Assembly: GCA_947501275.1 (NCBI GenBank)
Contig: CANMVD010000010.1
Coordinates: 24,165-88,164 of the forward strand
Length of the DNA: 64,000 nt
Direction of reading: 5' to 3'
Source: an uncultured Tateyamaria sp.
Lineage (GTDB): Bacteria > Pseudomonadota > Alphaproteobacteria > Rhodobacterales > Rhodobacteraceae
The position numbers and the translations under genes are program-made. The notes under the pieces are model-generated. The model worked only from the letters and a program-made list of their open reading frames with translations. It was not told the DNA's origin and did not search any database. This document shows, piece by piece, positions 37,257 to 46,352 of the stretch; the stretch's first letter is position 1; each line of letters opens with the position of its first letter.

Positions 37257-38318
37257 TCAGCGCAAACGCTGTTCGCTTTCTACGTCAAAGAACATCGCGC
37301 GGTCTTCGTCGAAGGTGACGGTTACTTCGGTGCCTTCTTCCATGGCCATGTCACCCTTGCTTTCCACAATCAGACGCTCGCCCGTGGGTGCGGTCATGTA
37401 GTCATAGGCCACGCCACCCAAGCGTTCGCGAATGTCGAGCTTGATCGAAGATGCACCGGCGGTCAGTTCCATGTCTTGCGGGCGGACACCCACGATCACT
37501 TCGGTGCCTGCGGCGGGCAGGGAAACCGCGGTGGGGATCGATTTGTCAGACAGGGCAGGGACCCGCACGGCGCCCGCCTCGGCGATGCCTTTGACAAAGT
37601 TCATCGCGGGTGAGCCGATAAAGCCTGCCACGAACTTGTTGTCGGGGTCTTTGTACAGATCCATCGGGCTACCGACCTGTTCAATATAGCCCGCGCGCAG
37701 TACGACGATCTTGTCGGCCAATGTCATCGCTTCGACCTGATCGTGGGTCACGTAAATCATCGTGGTGCCAAGTTCTTTGTGCAGGCGCGCGATCTCGACC
37801 CGCATGTCGACACGCAACTCGGCATCAAGGTTGGACAGCGGTTCATCAAACAGGAACACTTCCGGGCCGCGCACAATCGAGCGGCCAATGGCGACACGCT
37901 GGCGCTGCCCACCGGACAGGGCGGCGGGTTTGCGATCAAGATAGTCGTCCAGTTTCAGAATCTTGGAGGCGCCATCGACCTTTTTCTTGATTGTTTCCTT
38001 GTCGACGCCGTTCATCTTGAGGCCAAAGCCCATGTTTTCCTTGACCGTCATGTGCGGATAGAGCGCGTAAGTCTGGAAAACCATGGCCACACCACGCTCG
38101 GCAGGGTCCATGTGGGTGACATCGCGCGCGCCGATGTTGATTTGCCCGTCCGAGGTTTCTTCGAGCCCTGCAATCATACGCAGCAACGTGGATTTGCCAC
38201 AGCCCGAGGGGCCGACAAACACGCAGAATTCGCCATCTTCGATGGTCAGGTCCACACCGTGGATAACCTGTGTAGCCCCATATCGTTTGATCGCTTTTTG
38301 AAGTGTGACGCCGGTCAT
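37257..38318 (-). CDS. ABC sugar transporter ATP-binding protein (UgpC/MsmK type)
   Basis: The 353-aa ATPase energises CUT1 family sugar uptake. It has Walker A GPSGCGKST (about residues 36-44), signature LSGGQRQRVAIGRSIV, Walker B VFLFDEPLSNLDAELR, the H-loop YVTHDQVEAMT, and a C-terminal OB/TOBE domain with GVRPQDMEL. It almost certainly serves the binding protein and permeases encoded divergently at 39381-42590, which lack their own ATPase. It sits 42 bp behind iclR and ends at a strong terminator. Confidence 0.94.
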   Translation of the reverse strand: MTGVTLQKAIKRYGATQVIHGVDLTIEDGEFCVFVGPSGCGKSTLLRMIAGLEETSDGQINIGARDVTHMDPAERGVAMVFQTYALYPHMTVKENMGFGLKMNGVDKETIKKKVDGASKILKLDDYLDRKPAALSGGQRQRVAIGRSIVRGPEVFLFDEPLSNLDAELRVDMRVEIARLHKELGTTMIYVTHDQVEAMTLADKIVVLRAGYIEQVGSPMDLYKDPDNKFVAGFIGSPAMNFVKGIAEAGAVRVPALSDKSIPTAVSLPAAGTEVIVGVRPQDMELTAGASSIKLDIRERLGGVAYDYMTAPTGERLIVESKGDMAMEEGTEVTVTFDEDRAMFFDVESEQRLR

Positions 38319-38360
38319 TGGTCTCTCTCCCCCGTAAATGCAGGTCGTGGTCTGGTGGTT

Positions 38361-39149
38361 CTATTGGCTTGGAAACTGCCACTTGGCAGCGGCCACGGCG
38401 ATATCGCGCGCGGTGGCTGTGAGGTGCGGGGCAAGGCTGGCCAGATCGTCCAGCGACTTGCGGGTTGTGGATGTAGTGACGCTGAGTGCGCCGATGGAGC
38501 GCCCGGAATCAGACAGGATCGGGGCAGCAATGCAAATAATGCCGGGTTCGTGTTCTTCGCGGTCATAGGCAACGCCGTCGCGGCGAATCTCTGCAAATTC
38601 AGCTGTCAGAGAATCGCGGGTCGTATGCGTGTGGGCCGTGTGGGCAAACCAAGCTTGTTGTGACAGGGCGACCTCGCAGGCATCTTCGCTGAGAAAGGCC
38701 AGCATCGCCTTGCCAACACCTGTGCAATAACCTGGGCCAACTTTCCCTGCCTGACTATACATCTCGATCGGGTCAGTGGCGTTGCGTTTGTCCACATACA
38801 AAACCTGGCCGCCATCAAGCTGCGCGAGGTGCACTGTTTCACCAACTGTCTCGCTGAGTGCGTCGATATGGGACCGTGCGATCGGGGCGAGAGAGCTTTG
38901 ACGCCATGCGGCATGGGCCAATGAAACAAGGCGTAACCCGGGTGCGTAGGTCTGGCGATCCACGTCGTAGCGCAGCATACCAAGGTGCGTCAGGGTCTGG
39001 ATCAGACGGTAAAGTGTCGCCTTGGGGTGCGGTGACAGGGCAAGCAATTCGGAAAACCGCACCGGGCGCTCCTGCGCCGCGACGAGGTCCAGCACTTCGA
39101 GTGCCTTGCCAATGGTCCCTTCCCCCGAACGGGGGGCTGCCGTGTTCAT
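38361..39149 (-). CDS. IclR family transcriptional regulator
   Basis: The 262-aa regulator has an N-terminal winged helix (GTIGKALEVLDLVAAQERPVRFSELLALSPHPKATLYRLIQTL, about residues 10-52) and the IclR effector domain (VHLAQLDGGQVLYVDKR, GVGKAMLAFLSEDA, REEHEPGIICIAAPIL). It is transcribed away from the galactoside operon, and two perfect inverted repeats lie in the shared promoter region. It is therefore probably the local repressor or activator, responding to a galactoside, galactose or a galactonate derivative. The effector is inferred. Confidence 0.93.
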   Translation of the reverse strand: MNTAAPRSGEGTIGKALEVLDLVAAQERPVRFSELLALSPHPKATLYRLIQTLTHLGMLRYDVDRQTYAPGLRLVSLAHAAWRQSSLAPIARSHIDALSETVGETVHLAQLDGGQVLYVDKRNATDPIEMYSQAGKVGPGYCTGVGKAMLAFLSEDACEVALSQQAWFAHTAHTHTTRDSLTAEFAEIRRDGVAYDREEHEPGIICIAAPILSDSGRSIGALSVTTSTTRKSLDDLASLAPHLTATARDIAVAAAKWQFPSQ

Positions 39150-39242
39150 GTGGTCCTCCCAAACCGTCTTGGCAGGGCAAACTCAATTCGGGTGTGTTGC
39201 CTGAAATGAATCTGTTGACCTGCTGCCAGTGTCCCCGCATAG

Positions 39243-39284
39243 TTCCAATAGTTGGAATTCGGTTTCACTATGTGGAACTTCCAC
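39243..39284. promoter_or_regulatory. Two inverted repeats, likely IclR-family operators
   Basis: TTCCAATAGTTGGAA (39243-39257) and GTGGAACTTCCAC (39272-39284) are perfect inverted repeats built on the same TTCC/GGAA half-site, with centres 28 bp apart. They lie 94 bp from the iclR start and about 100 bp before the binding-protein start. The half-site recalls known IclR-type operators. Confidence 0.6.
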
Positions 39285-39380
39285 GAAGCGAGACTGTAAG
39301 TCAAAAGAAATCTGACTTTCCGTTTGTCGGCCAATAAGACAAGGTCCGGCACGGGAGAAACGGAACTAAGGGAGGAAACC

Positions 39381-40613
39381 ATGTTCCTGAAATTGAAAAC
39401 CGCGACAGCGGCCATTGCCCTGTCTGCTATGGGTTCTGCGGCCTTTGCGGCTGATCTGGTCATCAACTTTGACGACCTGAACCCAGGCCCCAAAAAGGGC
39501 TTTGAAGATGCGGTCGCTCAGTTCAAAGCTGAGAACCCAGACATCAACGTGGTCGTCAACATCAACGACCGCGAGGCGCACAAGACAGCGATTCGGAACT
39601 TCTTGACCGCGGATGCGCCAGACGTCACCAGCTGGTATCCCGGCAACCGCATGGCACCCTTTGTTGATGCTGGATTGTTCCAGCCTGTCGACGATGTGTG
39701 GGAAGAAAACGGCTTCAACGAAGATCTGGCCGCCATCAAACCCACCATGTCGCGTGACGGCAAGATCTGGGGTGTGCCTTACAGCTACTACCAGTGGGGT
39801 ATCTACTACCGCAAAGACATCTTTGACCTGCTGGAGCTGGAAGAGCCTCAGACTTGGGACGAGTTGTTGGCAGCTTGTGGCAAGATGAAAGCGAACGGCG
39901 TGACGCCATTCACAATCGGCACCAAGTTCCTTTGGACGGCTGCGGGCGTCTTTGACTACTTGAACCTGCGCACCAACGGCTATGACGTGCACAACGCACT
40001 GACTGCCGGAGAGATCAAGTACACAGACGACCGTATCCGCGCGACCTTTGCCAACTGGGAAACGCTGATCAACGAGTGTGGCTTTGTCGACAACCACGCC
40101 TCTATGTCCTGGCAGGATGCGATTGCGCCTTTCGCCAATGGCGACGCGGCGATGTACGTGATGGGCAACTTCTCGGTTGATGGGTACAAGAACGCCGGTT
40201 TGACAGAAGACCAGATCGACTTCATGCCGTTCCCGACGATTGATGCATCCATCCCCGGTGCCGAAGAAGCGCCAGCGGATGCGTTCTTTATTCCTGCCAA
40301 CGCCAAGAACGTCGAAGACGCCAAGAAGTTCCTGGCTTTCGTGGCGCGTCCAGATGTGCAGACCCAGTGGAACAAGACCATTGGTCAGCTGCCGATCAAC
40401 TCCAAAGCCGACATCTCGGATGACAAGTTCATCCAAGAAGGGTTTGCTCTGTTGAACGGTGCAGCAGGTCTGGCGCAGTTCTTTGACCGTGACGCCCCAG
40501 CGGCAATGGCCAAAGCGGGCATGGAAGGTTTCCAGGAATTCATGCTGGACCCCTCCAAAGTGGACGCGATTCTGACTCGTCTCGATACCGTTCAGGAAGA
40601 AGTCTACAAGTAA
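39381..40613 (+). CDS. ABC transporter sugar-binding protein (CUT1)
   Basis: The 410-aa precursor has a signal peptide (MFLKLKTATAAIALSAMGSAAFA) and the family-1 solute-binding fold: VINFDDLNPGPKKGFEDAVAQFKAENPDINV, GKIWGVPYSYYQWGIYYRKDIFD, and FANGDAAMYVMGNFSVDGYK. It captures an oligosaccharide or galactoside in the periplasm. GGAGG at 39372-39376 sets the start. It leads the operon containing both galactosidases, so galactosides are the likely ligand; this is inferred from context only. Confidence 0.93.
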   Translation: MFLKLKTATAAIALSAMGSAAFAADLVINFDDLNPGPKKGFEDAVAQFKAENPDINVVVNINDREAHKTAIRNFLTADAPDVTSWYPGNRMAPFVDAGLFQPVDDVWEENGFNEDLAAIKPTMSRDGKIWGVPYSYYQWGIYYRKDIFDLLELEEPQTWDELLAACGKMKANGVTPFTIGTKFLWTAAGVFDYLNLRTNGYDVHNALTAGEIKYTDDRIRATFANWETLINECGFVDNHASMSWQDAIAPFANGDAAMYVMGNFSVDGYKNAGLTEDQIDFMPFPTIDASIPGAEEAPADAFFIPANAKNVEDAKKFLAFVARPDVQTQWNKTIGQLPINSKADISDDKFIQEGFALLNGAAGLAQFFDRDAPAAMAKAGMEGFQEFMLDPSKVDAILTRLDTVQEEVYK

Positions 40614-40621
40614 GCGATATC

Positions 40622-40648
40622 TGGGGCGGGGCTTTGCGGCCCGCCCCA
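40622..40648 (+). promoter_or_regulatory. Strong intercistronic hairpin after the binding-protein gene
   Basis: TGGGGCGGG (40622-40630) pairs with CCCGCCCCA (40640-40648) 8 bp after the stop codon, with no T run. Such hairpins between a binding protein and its permease usually protect the upstream message, giving excess binding protein. Confidence 0.6.
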
Positions 40649-40709
40649 TCTCTCCATGTCAACCATCTGTAAACGCAAACTTATCGCGCGTTTTCGCATG
40701 GTTGGTTTC

Positions 40710-40724
40710 GCCCCCGGCGGGGGC
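40710..40724 (+). promoter_or_regulatory. Second GC hairpin before the permease gene
   Basis: GCCCCC (40710-40715), loop GGC, and GGGGGC (40719-40724) form a tight 6-bp stem 30 bp before the permease start. It adds to the intercistronic structure and may slow transcription or translation into the permease genes. Confidence 0.45.
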
Positions 40725-40753
40725 ATCCCAAACACCAGATCAGGAGCGCGAAC

Positions 40754-41740
40754 ATGACTGATGCCGTGCAACATCCCCAAGCTGCGCCAAGTTGGCTCAA
40801 GCGAAACAAGCTGGCCGTCGCGCCGTGGATATTCCTGATCCCCGCTCTGATTTTTTTCGCCATTTACGTGGTGATCCCGATCTTTGAATCGCTCTGGCTG
40901 TCCCTGTATGAATGGAACGGTCTCTATGGCCCCGACGGCGAAAGCACCGCCGAATGGGTCGGTTTTGCTAACTATGCCAAGCTGTGGGACGACCCGAACT
41001 TCTGGACGTCTTTGCGCAACAATATCGCTTGGCTGATCCTTTATATGCTGGCGGTACCCTTGGGCCTGTTCATCGCGCTGTTCCTGAACCAAACGGTGAC
41101 GGGTATGCGCTTTTACAAGTCCATGTTCTTCTTCCCTTTCGTGATTTCTCAGGTCGTTGTGGGTCTGATCTTTGGCTGGTTCTACAACCCTGATTTCGGG
41201 GTGGTGGGCACCGTATGGAAAGCGATCTTCTGCGAAGAAACAACCAACATTCTCGGCAACGTGACCTTTACCTGTTCGCGTCCCGCGCCCGACATTCTGT
41301 CAAGCCCCGAATGGGCGACCTACGGCATTATCGCCGCCGGTCTGTGGCCTCAGATTGCCTATTGCATGATCCTGTATCTCACGGGGCTCAACAACGTGGC
41401 GGCCGACCAGATCGAGGCTGCCCGTCTTGACGGTGCCAAGGGCTGGAAAATGCTGTGGTACGTGGTTGTGCCGCAGCTGAAGCCTGCGACTTTCATCGCA
41501 GTGGTTGTGACGGTCATCGGGGCCCTGCGGTCCTTTGATATGATCGCGATCATGACCCAAGGGGGGCCGTTCGGGTCCACCAACGTGCTGTCGCACTACA
41601 TGTACGAGGTTGCGATCTCGGAATATGGCGAGCGGTACGGCTATGGCTCGTCCGTTGCGACGGTGCTGTTCGGCATCATGTTGTTCTTCATCAGCTACTT
41701 CCTGTGGCGCATGTACCAAGACGAGAAGGGAGGCCGCTGA
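40754..41740 (+). CDS. ABC sugar transporter permease (MalF type)
   Basis: The 328-aa inner-membrane protein has about six helices, starting with LAVAPWIFLIPALIFFAIYVVIPIFESLWLSLYEWNG. It has the EAA loop with AADQIEAARLDGAKGWKMLWYVVVPQLKPA near residue 215 that contacts the ATPase. It pairs with the following MalG-type permease, which starts 2 bp after its stop, and with the binding protein upstream. Confidence 0.94.
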   Translation: MTDAVQHPQAAPSWLKRNKLAVAPWIFLIPALIFFAIYVVIPIFESLWLSLYEWNGLYGPDGESTAEWVGFANYAKLWDDPNFWTSLRNNIAWLILYMLAVPLGLFIALFLNQTVTGMRFYKSMFFFPFVISQVVVGLIFGWFYNPDFGVVGTVWKAIFCEETTNILGNVTFTCSRPAPDILSSPEWATYGIIAAGLWPQIAYCMILYLTGLNNVAADQIEAARLDGAKGWKMLWYVVVPQLKPATFIAVVVTVIGALRSFDMIAIMTQGGPFGSTNVLSHYMYEVAISEYGERYGYGSSVATVLFGIMLFFISYFLWRMYQDEKGGR

Positions 41741-41741
41741 T

Positions 41742-42590
41742 ATGTTCCCGCGTCCTATTGAAAAATCCACGCCGGTCGCGCGCGCTGCGTACCAAGCGTT
41801 CCTGCCTTTTGCCCTGATCCTTTGGCTGCTGCCATTGCTGGCGATCTTGCTGACCTCGATACGGTCGGCCAAGGACATCAACTCGGGCAACGTGTTTGGT
41901 TGGCCGTCTGAGTTCGCCATTATCGAGAACTACACAGCTGTGTTCACGCAGTCGGCAGCGGCGCAATACATGTGGAACTCGGTGCTGATCACTGTGCCCA
42001 CGGTCGCCATCTCAGTGGCCTTGGCCTGCCTTGCCGGCTACGCGCTGGCTATCTACAAATTCCGCGTCGCGTTACCGCTGTTCTTCCTGTTCGTGGCCGG
42101 TAATTTCATCCCTTTTCAGATCCTTATGGTGCCTGTGCGCGACATGTCCGTACAAACGGGACTCTATGACACGATCGCGGGGCAGTTCCTGTTCCATGCG
42201 GCCTTCCAGACAGGGTTCTGTACGCTCTTTATGCGTAACTTTATCAAGGCTTTGCCATTTGATCTGGTGGAATCCGCGCGCATCGAAGGTATCGCGGAGT
42301 GGAAGATCTTCTGGTACGTGGTTCTGCCCCTCGTGCGCCCTGCGATTGCCGCCCTTGCGGTCCTGATTTTCACCTTTGTTTGGAACGATTTCTTCTGGGC
42401 CAACGTGCTGACCCAAGGCGAAAGTGCCAAGCCGATCACGGCTGGTGTGCGGGCGCTGAACGGGCAGTTCGTCAACAACTGGCATCTGGTGTCTGCCGCA
42501 TCTTTGCTTGCTGCGATCCCACCGGTTGCGTGTTTCTTCTTGATGCAGCGGCACTTCATTGCCGGCCTGACGCTGGGAGCCGTTAAGTGA
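41742..42590 (+). CDS. ABC sugar transporter permease (MalG type)
   Basis: The 282-aa permease starts MFPRPIEKSTPVARAAYQAF at 41742; the longer frame lies within the preceding gene. It has six helices and the EAA loop LPFDLVESARIEGIAEWKIFWYVVLPLVRPA near residue 175. The stop overlaps the GTG start of the GH36 gene by 3 nt. Together with its partner it forms the membrane channel of the CUT1 sugar importer. Confidence 0.94.
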   Translation: MFPRPIEKSTPVARAAYQAFLPFALILWLLPLLAILLTSIRSAKDINSGNVFGWPSEFAIIENYTAVFTQSAAAQYMWNSVLITVPTVAISVALACLAGYALAIYKFRVALPLFFLFVAGNFIPFQILMVPVRDMSVQTGLYDTIAGQFLFHAAFQTGFCTLFMRNFIKALPFDLVESARIEGIAEWKIFWYVVLPLVRPAIAALAVLIFTFVWNDFFWANVLTQGESAKPITAGVRALNGQFVNNWHLVSAASLLAAIPPVACFFLMQRHFIAGLTLGAVK

Positions 42591-44671
42591 TAAGATGTTG
42601 GCGTCTGGATGACGGACGTCAGACTTTGGTGCTCGGCTCTGCGCGCGGCCGACTGGCAGAGGTGGTCTATTGGGGGCCGCGTCTGCCGGATGTCGAAGAT
42701 CTGACGACGCTGTATGAGGCATATACGCTGGATGTGACGGGGGGGATGCTGGATGCAAACCCCGAGCTGAGCATCTGCCCCGAGGCGACCCGGTCTTTTC
42801 CCGGGCAACCCGGCCTGATCATCCGCAATGGCGATGGCACCCCGTTTTTGCCCAAGTTCTGTCTGGAGCAAGCGGATCTGGGGGAAAATGTTCTGGTGCT
42901 GACCTATCTCGATCAGGATCGGACACTGACCTATCGCGCGCGCTTTGCCATTGATCCCGAGACCCACATCATCGAGGCCAGCGCTGAATTGGAAGCGGGC
43001 GAGCCGATGCACCTGCACTGGCTGTCTGCGCCGGTGTTCCCTGCGCCGCAACTCAGCGATGAGATGATTGATTTTGCGGGCCGTTGGTGTGGTGAGTTCC
43101 AGATGAACCGCACGCCGTGGTCACCTGGCATTCGCTATCGCGAAAACCGGACGGGGCGCACAGGGCATGAACACTTTCCGGGTCTGATTGTGCCTGTGCG
43201 CGGCGCATCCAACGCGTCTGGCCACGCCTATGCCTTCCACTACGGATGGTCCGGTGGCCACCGTATGGTGGCCGAAGAATTACCCGACGGTCGCCGCCAA
43301 ATCCAGTTTGGCCACGCCGCCCGCGTCGAAAGCAGTGCGCAAACCCGTTTCTCGACCGGCAAGCTTTATGCCGTGTTCTCGGATGATGGTCTCAATGGCT
43401 GCGCGGTCGCCTTCCAGCGCCATTTGCGCGACCGCATCGTAACCTTCCCCCGCCCAGAGGCACCACGCCCTGTGCATTACAACTGCTGGGAAGCTGTCTA
43501 TTTCGATCACAATCTGGATGAGTTGAAGGACATCGCCGACAAAGCTGCCGCCCTTGGGGCAGAACGTTTTGTGCTGGACGATGGCTGGTTCGGCAACCGC
43601 GATGATGACACCCAAGCCTTGAGCGATTGGGAAGTTGACCCGCGCAAGTATCCGGACGGTCTGACCCCGCTGATTGATCACGTGAAGTCGCTGGGCATGT
43701 CCTTTGGCATCTGGTTTGAACCCGAAATGATCAACCAGAACTCGGATATCTTTCGCGCCCACCCCGATTGGGCCTTGGGCGGTGAGGATCAGATCATGGG
43801 CCGTCAGCAGATGGCGCTGAACATGGCGCTGCCTGCCGTGCAATCGTTTCTAACCGAGCGCATTGGCCACATACTGAGCCATCACGACATCGAATACATC
43901 AAATGGGACCACAACCGCGTGCTGCCCATGCCCGATGCAGCCCAAACGCGGGGGTCCTACACGCTGCTGGATCGCTTGCGCCGCGAGTTTCCCCACGTGG
44001 AGATCGAAAGCTGTGCCAGCGGGGGCGGGCGCATCGATTTTGGCATCATGGAGCGCACGCAGCGCGTCTGGCTGAGTGACAGCAACGATGCGGTCGAACG
44101 GTTGCGTATCCAGCACAATGCCTCAATTTTCCTGCCCATGGCGGTCACTGGCTCCCATGTGGGGCCGCGCACGTGCCACACATCCGGGCGCACACTGGAT
44201 ATCCGGTTCCGGGCATGGGTGGCTGCACAGCGTCACATGGGCTTTGAGATGGATCCGCGTGAGTTGACCAAGGACGAGGTCACCGTGCTGAGCGATGTGA
44301 CCGAATGGTGGAAGCGCAATCGCCAGTGGATGTACGGTGCCGATATCCTGCGCCTCGACAGTGCGGACCCGGCGGTGATGGCCGAACAGCATCTTGAGTT
44401 GGGGGGCGGGCAATTCGTTGTCTTTGCAGGCAAGGCCGCCACATCCGATCAGATCGCGCCGCGCCCCTTGCGCCTGACCCGCCTCAGCCCGGATGCCAAG
44501 TACCGCATTGAATTGATCAACCGCGAGGATGCGGGCCATTTGTCACGAGGCGACAACGCCCTCAAGGCTGGACCAATCGTGGTGAGTGGCGCTTATCTGA
44601 TGTATCATGGTCTCACACTGCCGTGGAGTTTCCCCGAGCGCATGTGGGTCATCAAGGGCGACCTCGCCTGA
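42587..44671 (+). CDS. Alpha-galactosidase, glycoside hydrolase family 36
   Basis: The 694-aa enzyme removes terminal alpha-galactose. It has the N-terminal beta-sandwich, then the TIM barrel from about residue 300. Key parts are FVLDDGWFGNRDDDT, the nucleophile aspartate in YIKWDHNR, ESCASGGGRIDFG, and the acid/base aspartate region LSDSNDAVERLRIQ. No signal peptide is present, so it works on imported sugar in the cytoplasm. The start is the GTG at 42587, overlapping the permease stop. GH36 with GH42 in one operon implies substrates with both linkages or a broad galactoside diet. Confidence 0.94.
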   Translation: MIRCWRLDDGRQTLVLGSARGRLAEVVYWGPRLPDVEDLTTLYEAYTLDVTGGMLDANPELSICPEATRSFPGQPGLIIRNGDGTPFLPKFCLEQADLGENVLVLTYLDQDRTLTYRARFAIDPETHIIEASAELEAGEPMHLHWLSAPVFPAPQLSDEMIDFAGRWCGEFQMNRTPWSPGIRYRENRTGRTGHEHFPGLIVPVRGASNASGHAYAFHYGWSGGHRMVAEELPDGRRQIQFGHAARVESSAQTRFSTGKLYAVFSDDGLNGCAVAFQRHLRDRIVTFPRPEAPRPVHYNCWEAVYFDHNLDELKDIADKAAALGAERFVLDDGWFGNRDDDTQALSDWEVDPRKYPDGLTPLIDHVKSLGMSFGIWFEPEMINQNSDIFRAHPDWALGGEDQIMGRQQMALNMALPAVQSFLTERIGHILSHHDIEYIKWDHNRVLPMPDAAQTRGSYTLLDRLRREFPHVEIESCASGGGRIDFGIMERTQRVWLSDSNDAVERLRIQHNASIFLPMAVTGSHVGPRTCHTSGRTLDIRFRAWVAAQRHMGFEMDPRELTKDEVTVLSDVTEWWKRNRQWMYGADILRLDSADPAVMAEQHLELGGGQFVVFAGKAATSDQIAPRPLRLTRLSPDAKYRIELINREDAGHLSRGDNALKAGPIVVSGAYLMYHGLTLPWSFPERMWVIKGDLA

Positions 44672-44691
44672 CCGCAAGAAAGAGTATAGCA

Positions 44692-45462
44692 ATGAAAGAA
44701 ACAGCCACATTCTACGACCTTGCCAATGCTTCGGTGTTCATCACTGGTGGCGGGTCGGGTATCGGAGCTTCGCTGACCGAGGGGTTTCTTGAGCAAGGGG
44801 CGCGCGTGGCCTTTGTTGGTCGCTCGGACGCCACCGCGTTTTGTGATGAGATGGAGGCCAAGTACGGCAACCGCCCCTTGTTCATTCAGTGCGACATCAC
44901 GGACACGGACGCGCTGAAGGCGTCGATAGATCAAGCGGCCGCAGCCCATGGACCCGTGACCACGCTTGTCAACAATGCGGCCAATGACAAGCGCCACAGC
45001 ACTGCTGAAGTCGACAGCGACTTTTTCGACTGGATGATGGCGATCAACCTGAAGGCATACTTCTTTGCCTGTCAGGCGGTTATCCCGGGTATGCAGGCGG
45101 CCGGTGGCGGGTCCATCATCAACTTTTCCTCCATCAGCTACATGATGGGGAACGCGGGCTACCCACTTTATACCGGTGCGAATTCCGCCATTAACGGCAT
45201 GACCCGGTCTTTGGCGCGCGAATTTGGCCCTGACAAGATCCGGGTGAATGCCTTGGCGCCGGGCTGGGTTCTGACCCAGAAACAACTTGACAAGTGGGCA
45301 ACTCCCGAAGGATTGGCCGCCCATATGGAACGCCAGTGCCTCAAGGAACATTTGGAGCCGGATGACATTGTCGGGGCGACGCTGTTCATGGCTTCGGCCA
45401 CGAGCAAGATGATGACAGGGCAGGCCATTGTCATTGATGGCGGCGTAGTGGTGACAGGCTGA
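44692..45462 (+). CDS. SDR sugar dehydrogenase (likely galactose 1-dehydrogenase), altered YxxxK
   Basis: The 256-aa SDR has the cofactor motif TGGGSGIG, NNAAND, SSISYMMG, and a C-terminal ALAPGWVLTQKQ. It resembles the Caulobacter D-xylose dehydrogenase type of aldose dehydrogenase in the NDKRH and TPEGLAAHMERQCLKEHLEPDDI regions. In this operon it most likely oxidises D-galactose to galactonolactone. The catalytic YxxxK motif reads Y-T-G-A-N (codon AAT), so the usual lysine is an asparagine, which is unusual. It overlaps dgoK by 1 nt. Confidence 0.85.
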   Translation: MKETATFYDLANASVFITGGGSGIGASLTEGFLEQGARVAFVGRSDATAFCDEMEAKYGNRPLFIQCDITDTDALKASIDQAAAAHGPVTTLVNNAANDKRHSTAEVDSDFFDWMMAINLKAYFFACQAVIPGMQAAGGGSIINFSSISYMMGNAGYPLYTGANSAINGMTRSLAREFGPDKIRVNALAPGWVLTQKQLDKWATPEGLAAHMERQCLKEHLEPDDIVGATLFMASATSKMMTGQAIVIDGGVVVTG

Positions 45463-46352
45463 TGCAAGACGCGACGTGGATTGCTGTGGACTGGGGGACA
45501 TCGCATTTGCGGGCGTGGATGATGGACGCGCGCGGGCGCGTACTGGGTCATCGCGACTCTGCGGATGGCATGGGGGGGTTAGACCCCGAAGGGTTCGAGC
45601 CTGCCTTGCGCGCATTGATCGGAGACATGTTGCCGCTGCCCGTCCTGGCCTGTGGTATGGTCGGCTCTCGCCAAGGATGGGCCGAAGCGCCCTACAGCGC
45701 CGTGCCCTGCGTGCCGCCCAGTGCAACAGAGGCCGTACAGGTGCCTGCCACTGATCTGGATGTGCGTATCCTGCCCGGTGTCAAACAGGACAAGCCTGCC
45801 GATGTGATGCGCGGGGAAGAAACCCAGATCGCTGGGTTCATTGCGCTCAATCCCGGATTTGACGGCGTCGTGGCCTTGCCCGGCACGCATACCAAGTGGG
45901 TTCAGATCAGTGCGGGCGAGATTGTTAGCTTTCGCACAGCCATGACGGGCGAGATGTTTGCGCTGTTGTCCTCGCAATCGGTGTTGCGCCACTCGGTCGG
46001 TGACGGGTGGGACGAGGCCGCGTTTGAGGCCGGCGTCGGCCAGATGTTGTCGCGCCCCGAGGCCTTGGCCGCGTCGCTTTTTTCGCTGCGGGCGGAAAGC
46101 TTGCTTGATGGCCTTGGCGGCGCGTCTGCCCGGGCGCGCCTGTCAGGCTTGTTGATTGGCGCGGAACTTGCCGCGATGCGCCCCTATTGGCTGGGTCAGC
46201 AGGTGGCTCTTGTGGGCGCTCAGGCGCTGTCAAACGCTTATGCGACCGCGCTGAAGGCGCAGGGTGTTCCAACCCTAATGGCGGGTGCGGAAGAGATGAC
46301 ATTGGCCGGCCTCACAGCCGCTTACACGAAAATATATGGAGAGGCCGCATGA
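45462..46352 (+). CDS. dgoK: 2-dehydro-3-deoxygalactonokinase
   Basis: DgoK phosphorylates 2-keto-3-deoxygalactonate in the De Ley-Doudoroff galactose pathway. The 296-aa protein has the ASKHA start TWIAVDWGTSHLRAWMMDARG and the conserved GMVGSRQGWAEAPY. The LPGTHTKWVQISAGEIVSFRTAMTGEMFALL region typical of DgoK is also present. It overlaps both neighbours (TGATG before, ATGA after) and so is tightly coupled with dgoA. Confidence 0.94.
   Translation: MQDATWIAVDWGTSHLRAWMMDARGRVLGHRDSADGMGGLDPEGFEPALRALIGDMLPLPVLACGMVGSRQGWAEAPYSAVPCVPPSATEAVQVPATDLDVRILPGVKQDKPADVMRGEETQIAGFIALNPGFDGVVALPGTHTKWVQISAGEIVSFRTAMTGEMFALLSSQSVLRHSVGDGWDEAAFEAGVGQMLSRPEALAASLFSLRAESLLDGLGGASARARLSGLLIGAELAAMRPYWLGQQVALVGAQALSNAYATALKAQGVPTLMAGAEEMTLAGLTAAYTKIYGEAA

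Noticed and set aside
39366..40649. 427-aa minus-strand reading frame opposite the sugar-binding protein
   Set aside because: It lies antisense to a gene with a signal peptide and clear family motifs and has no recognisable motif itself; high GC codon bias creates such shadows.
44605..45726. 373-aa minus-strand frame opposite the SDR and dgoK
   Set aside because: It is antisense to two conserved overlapping genes and has an arginine-rich, unstructured-looking sequence.
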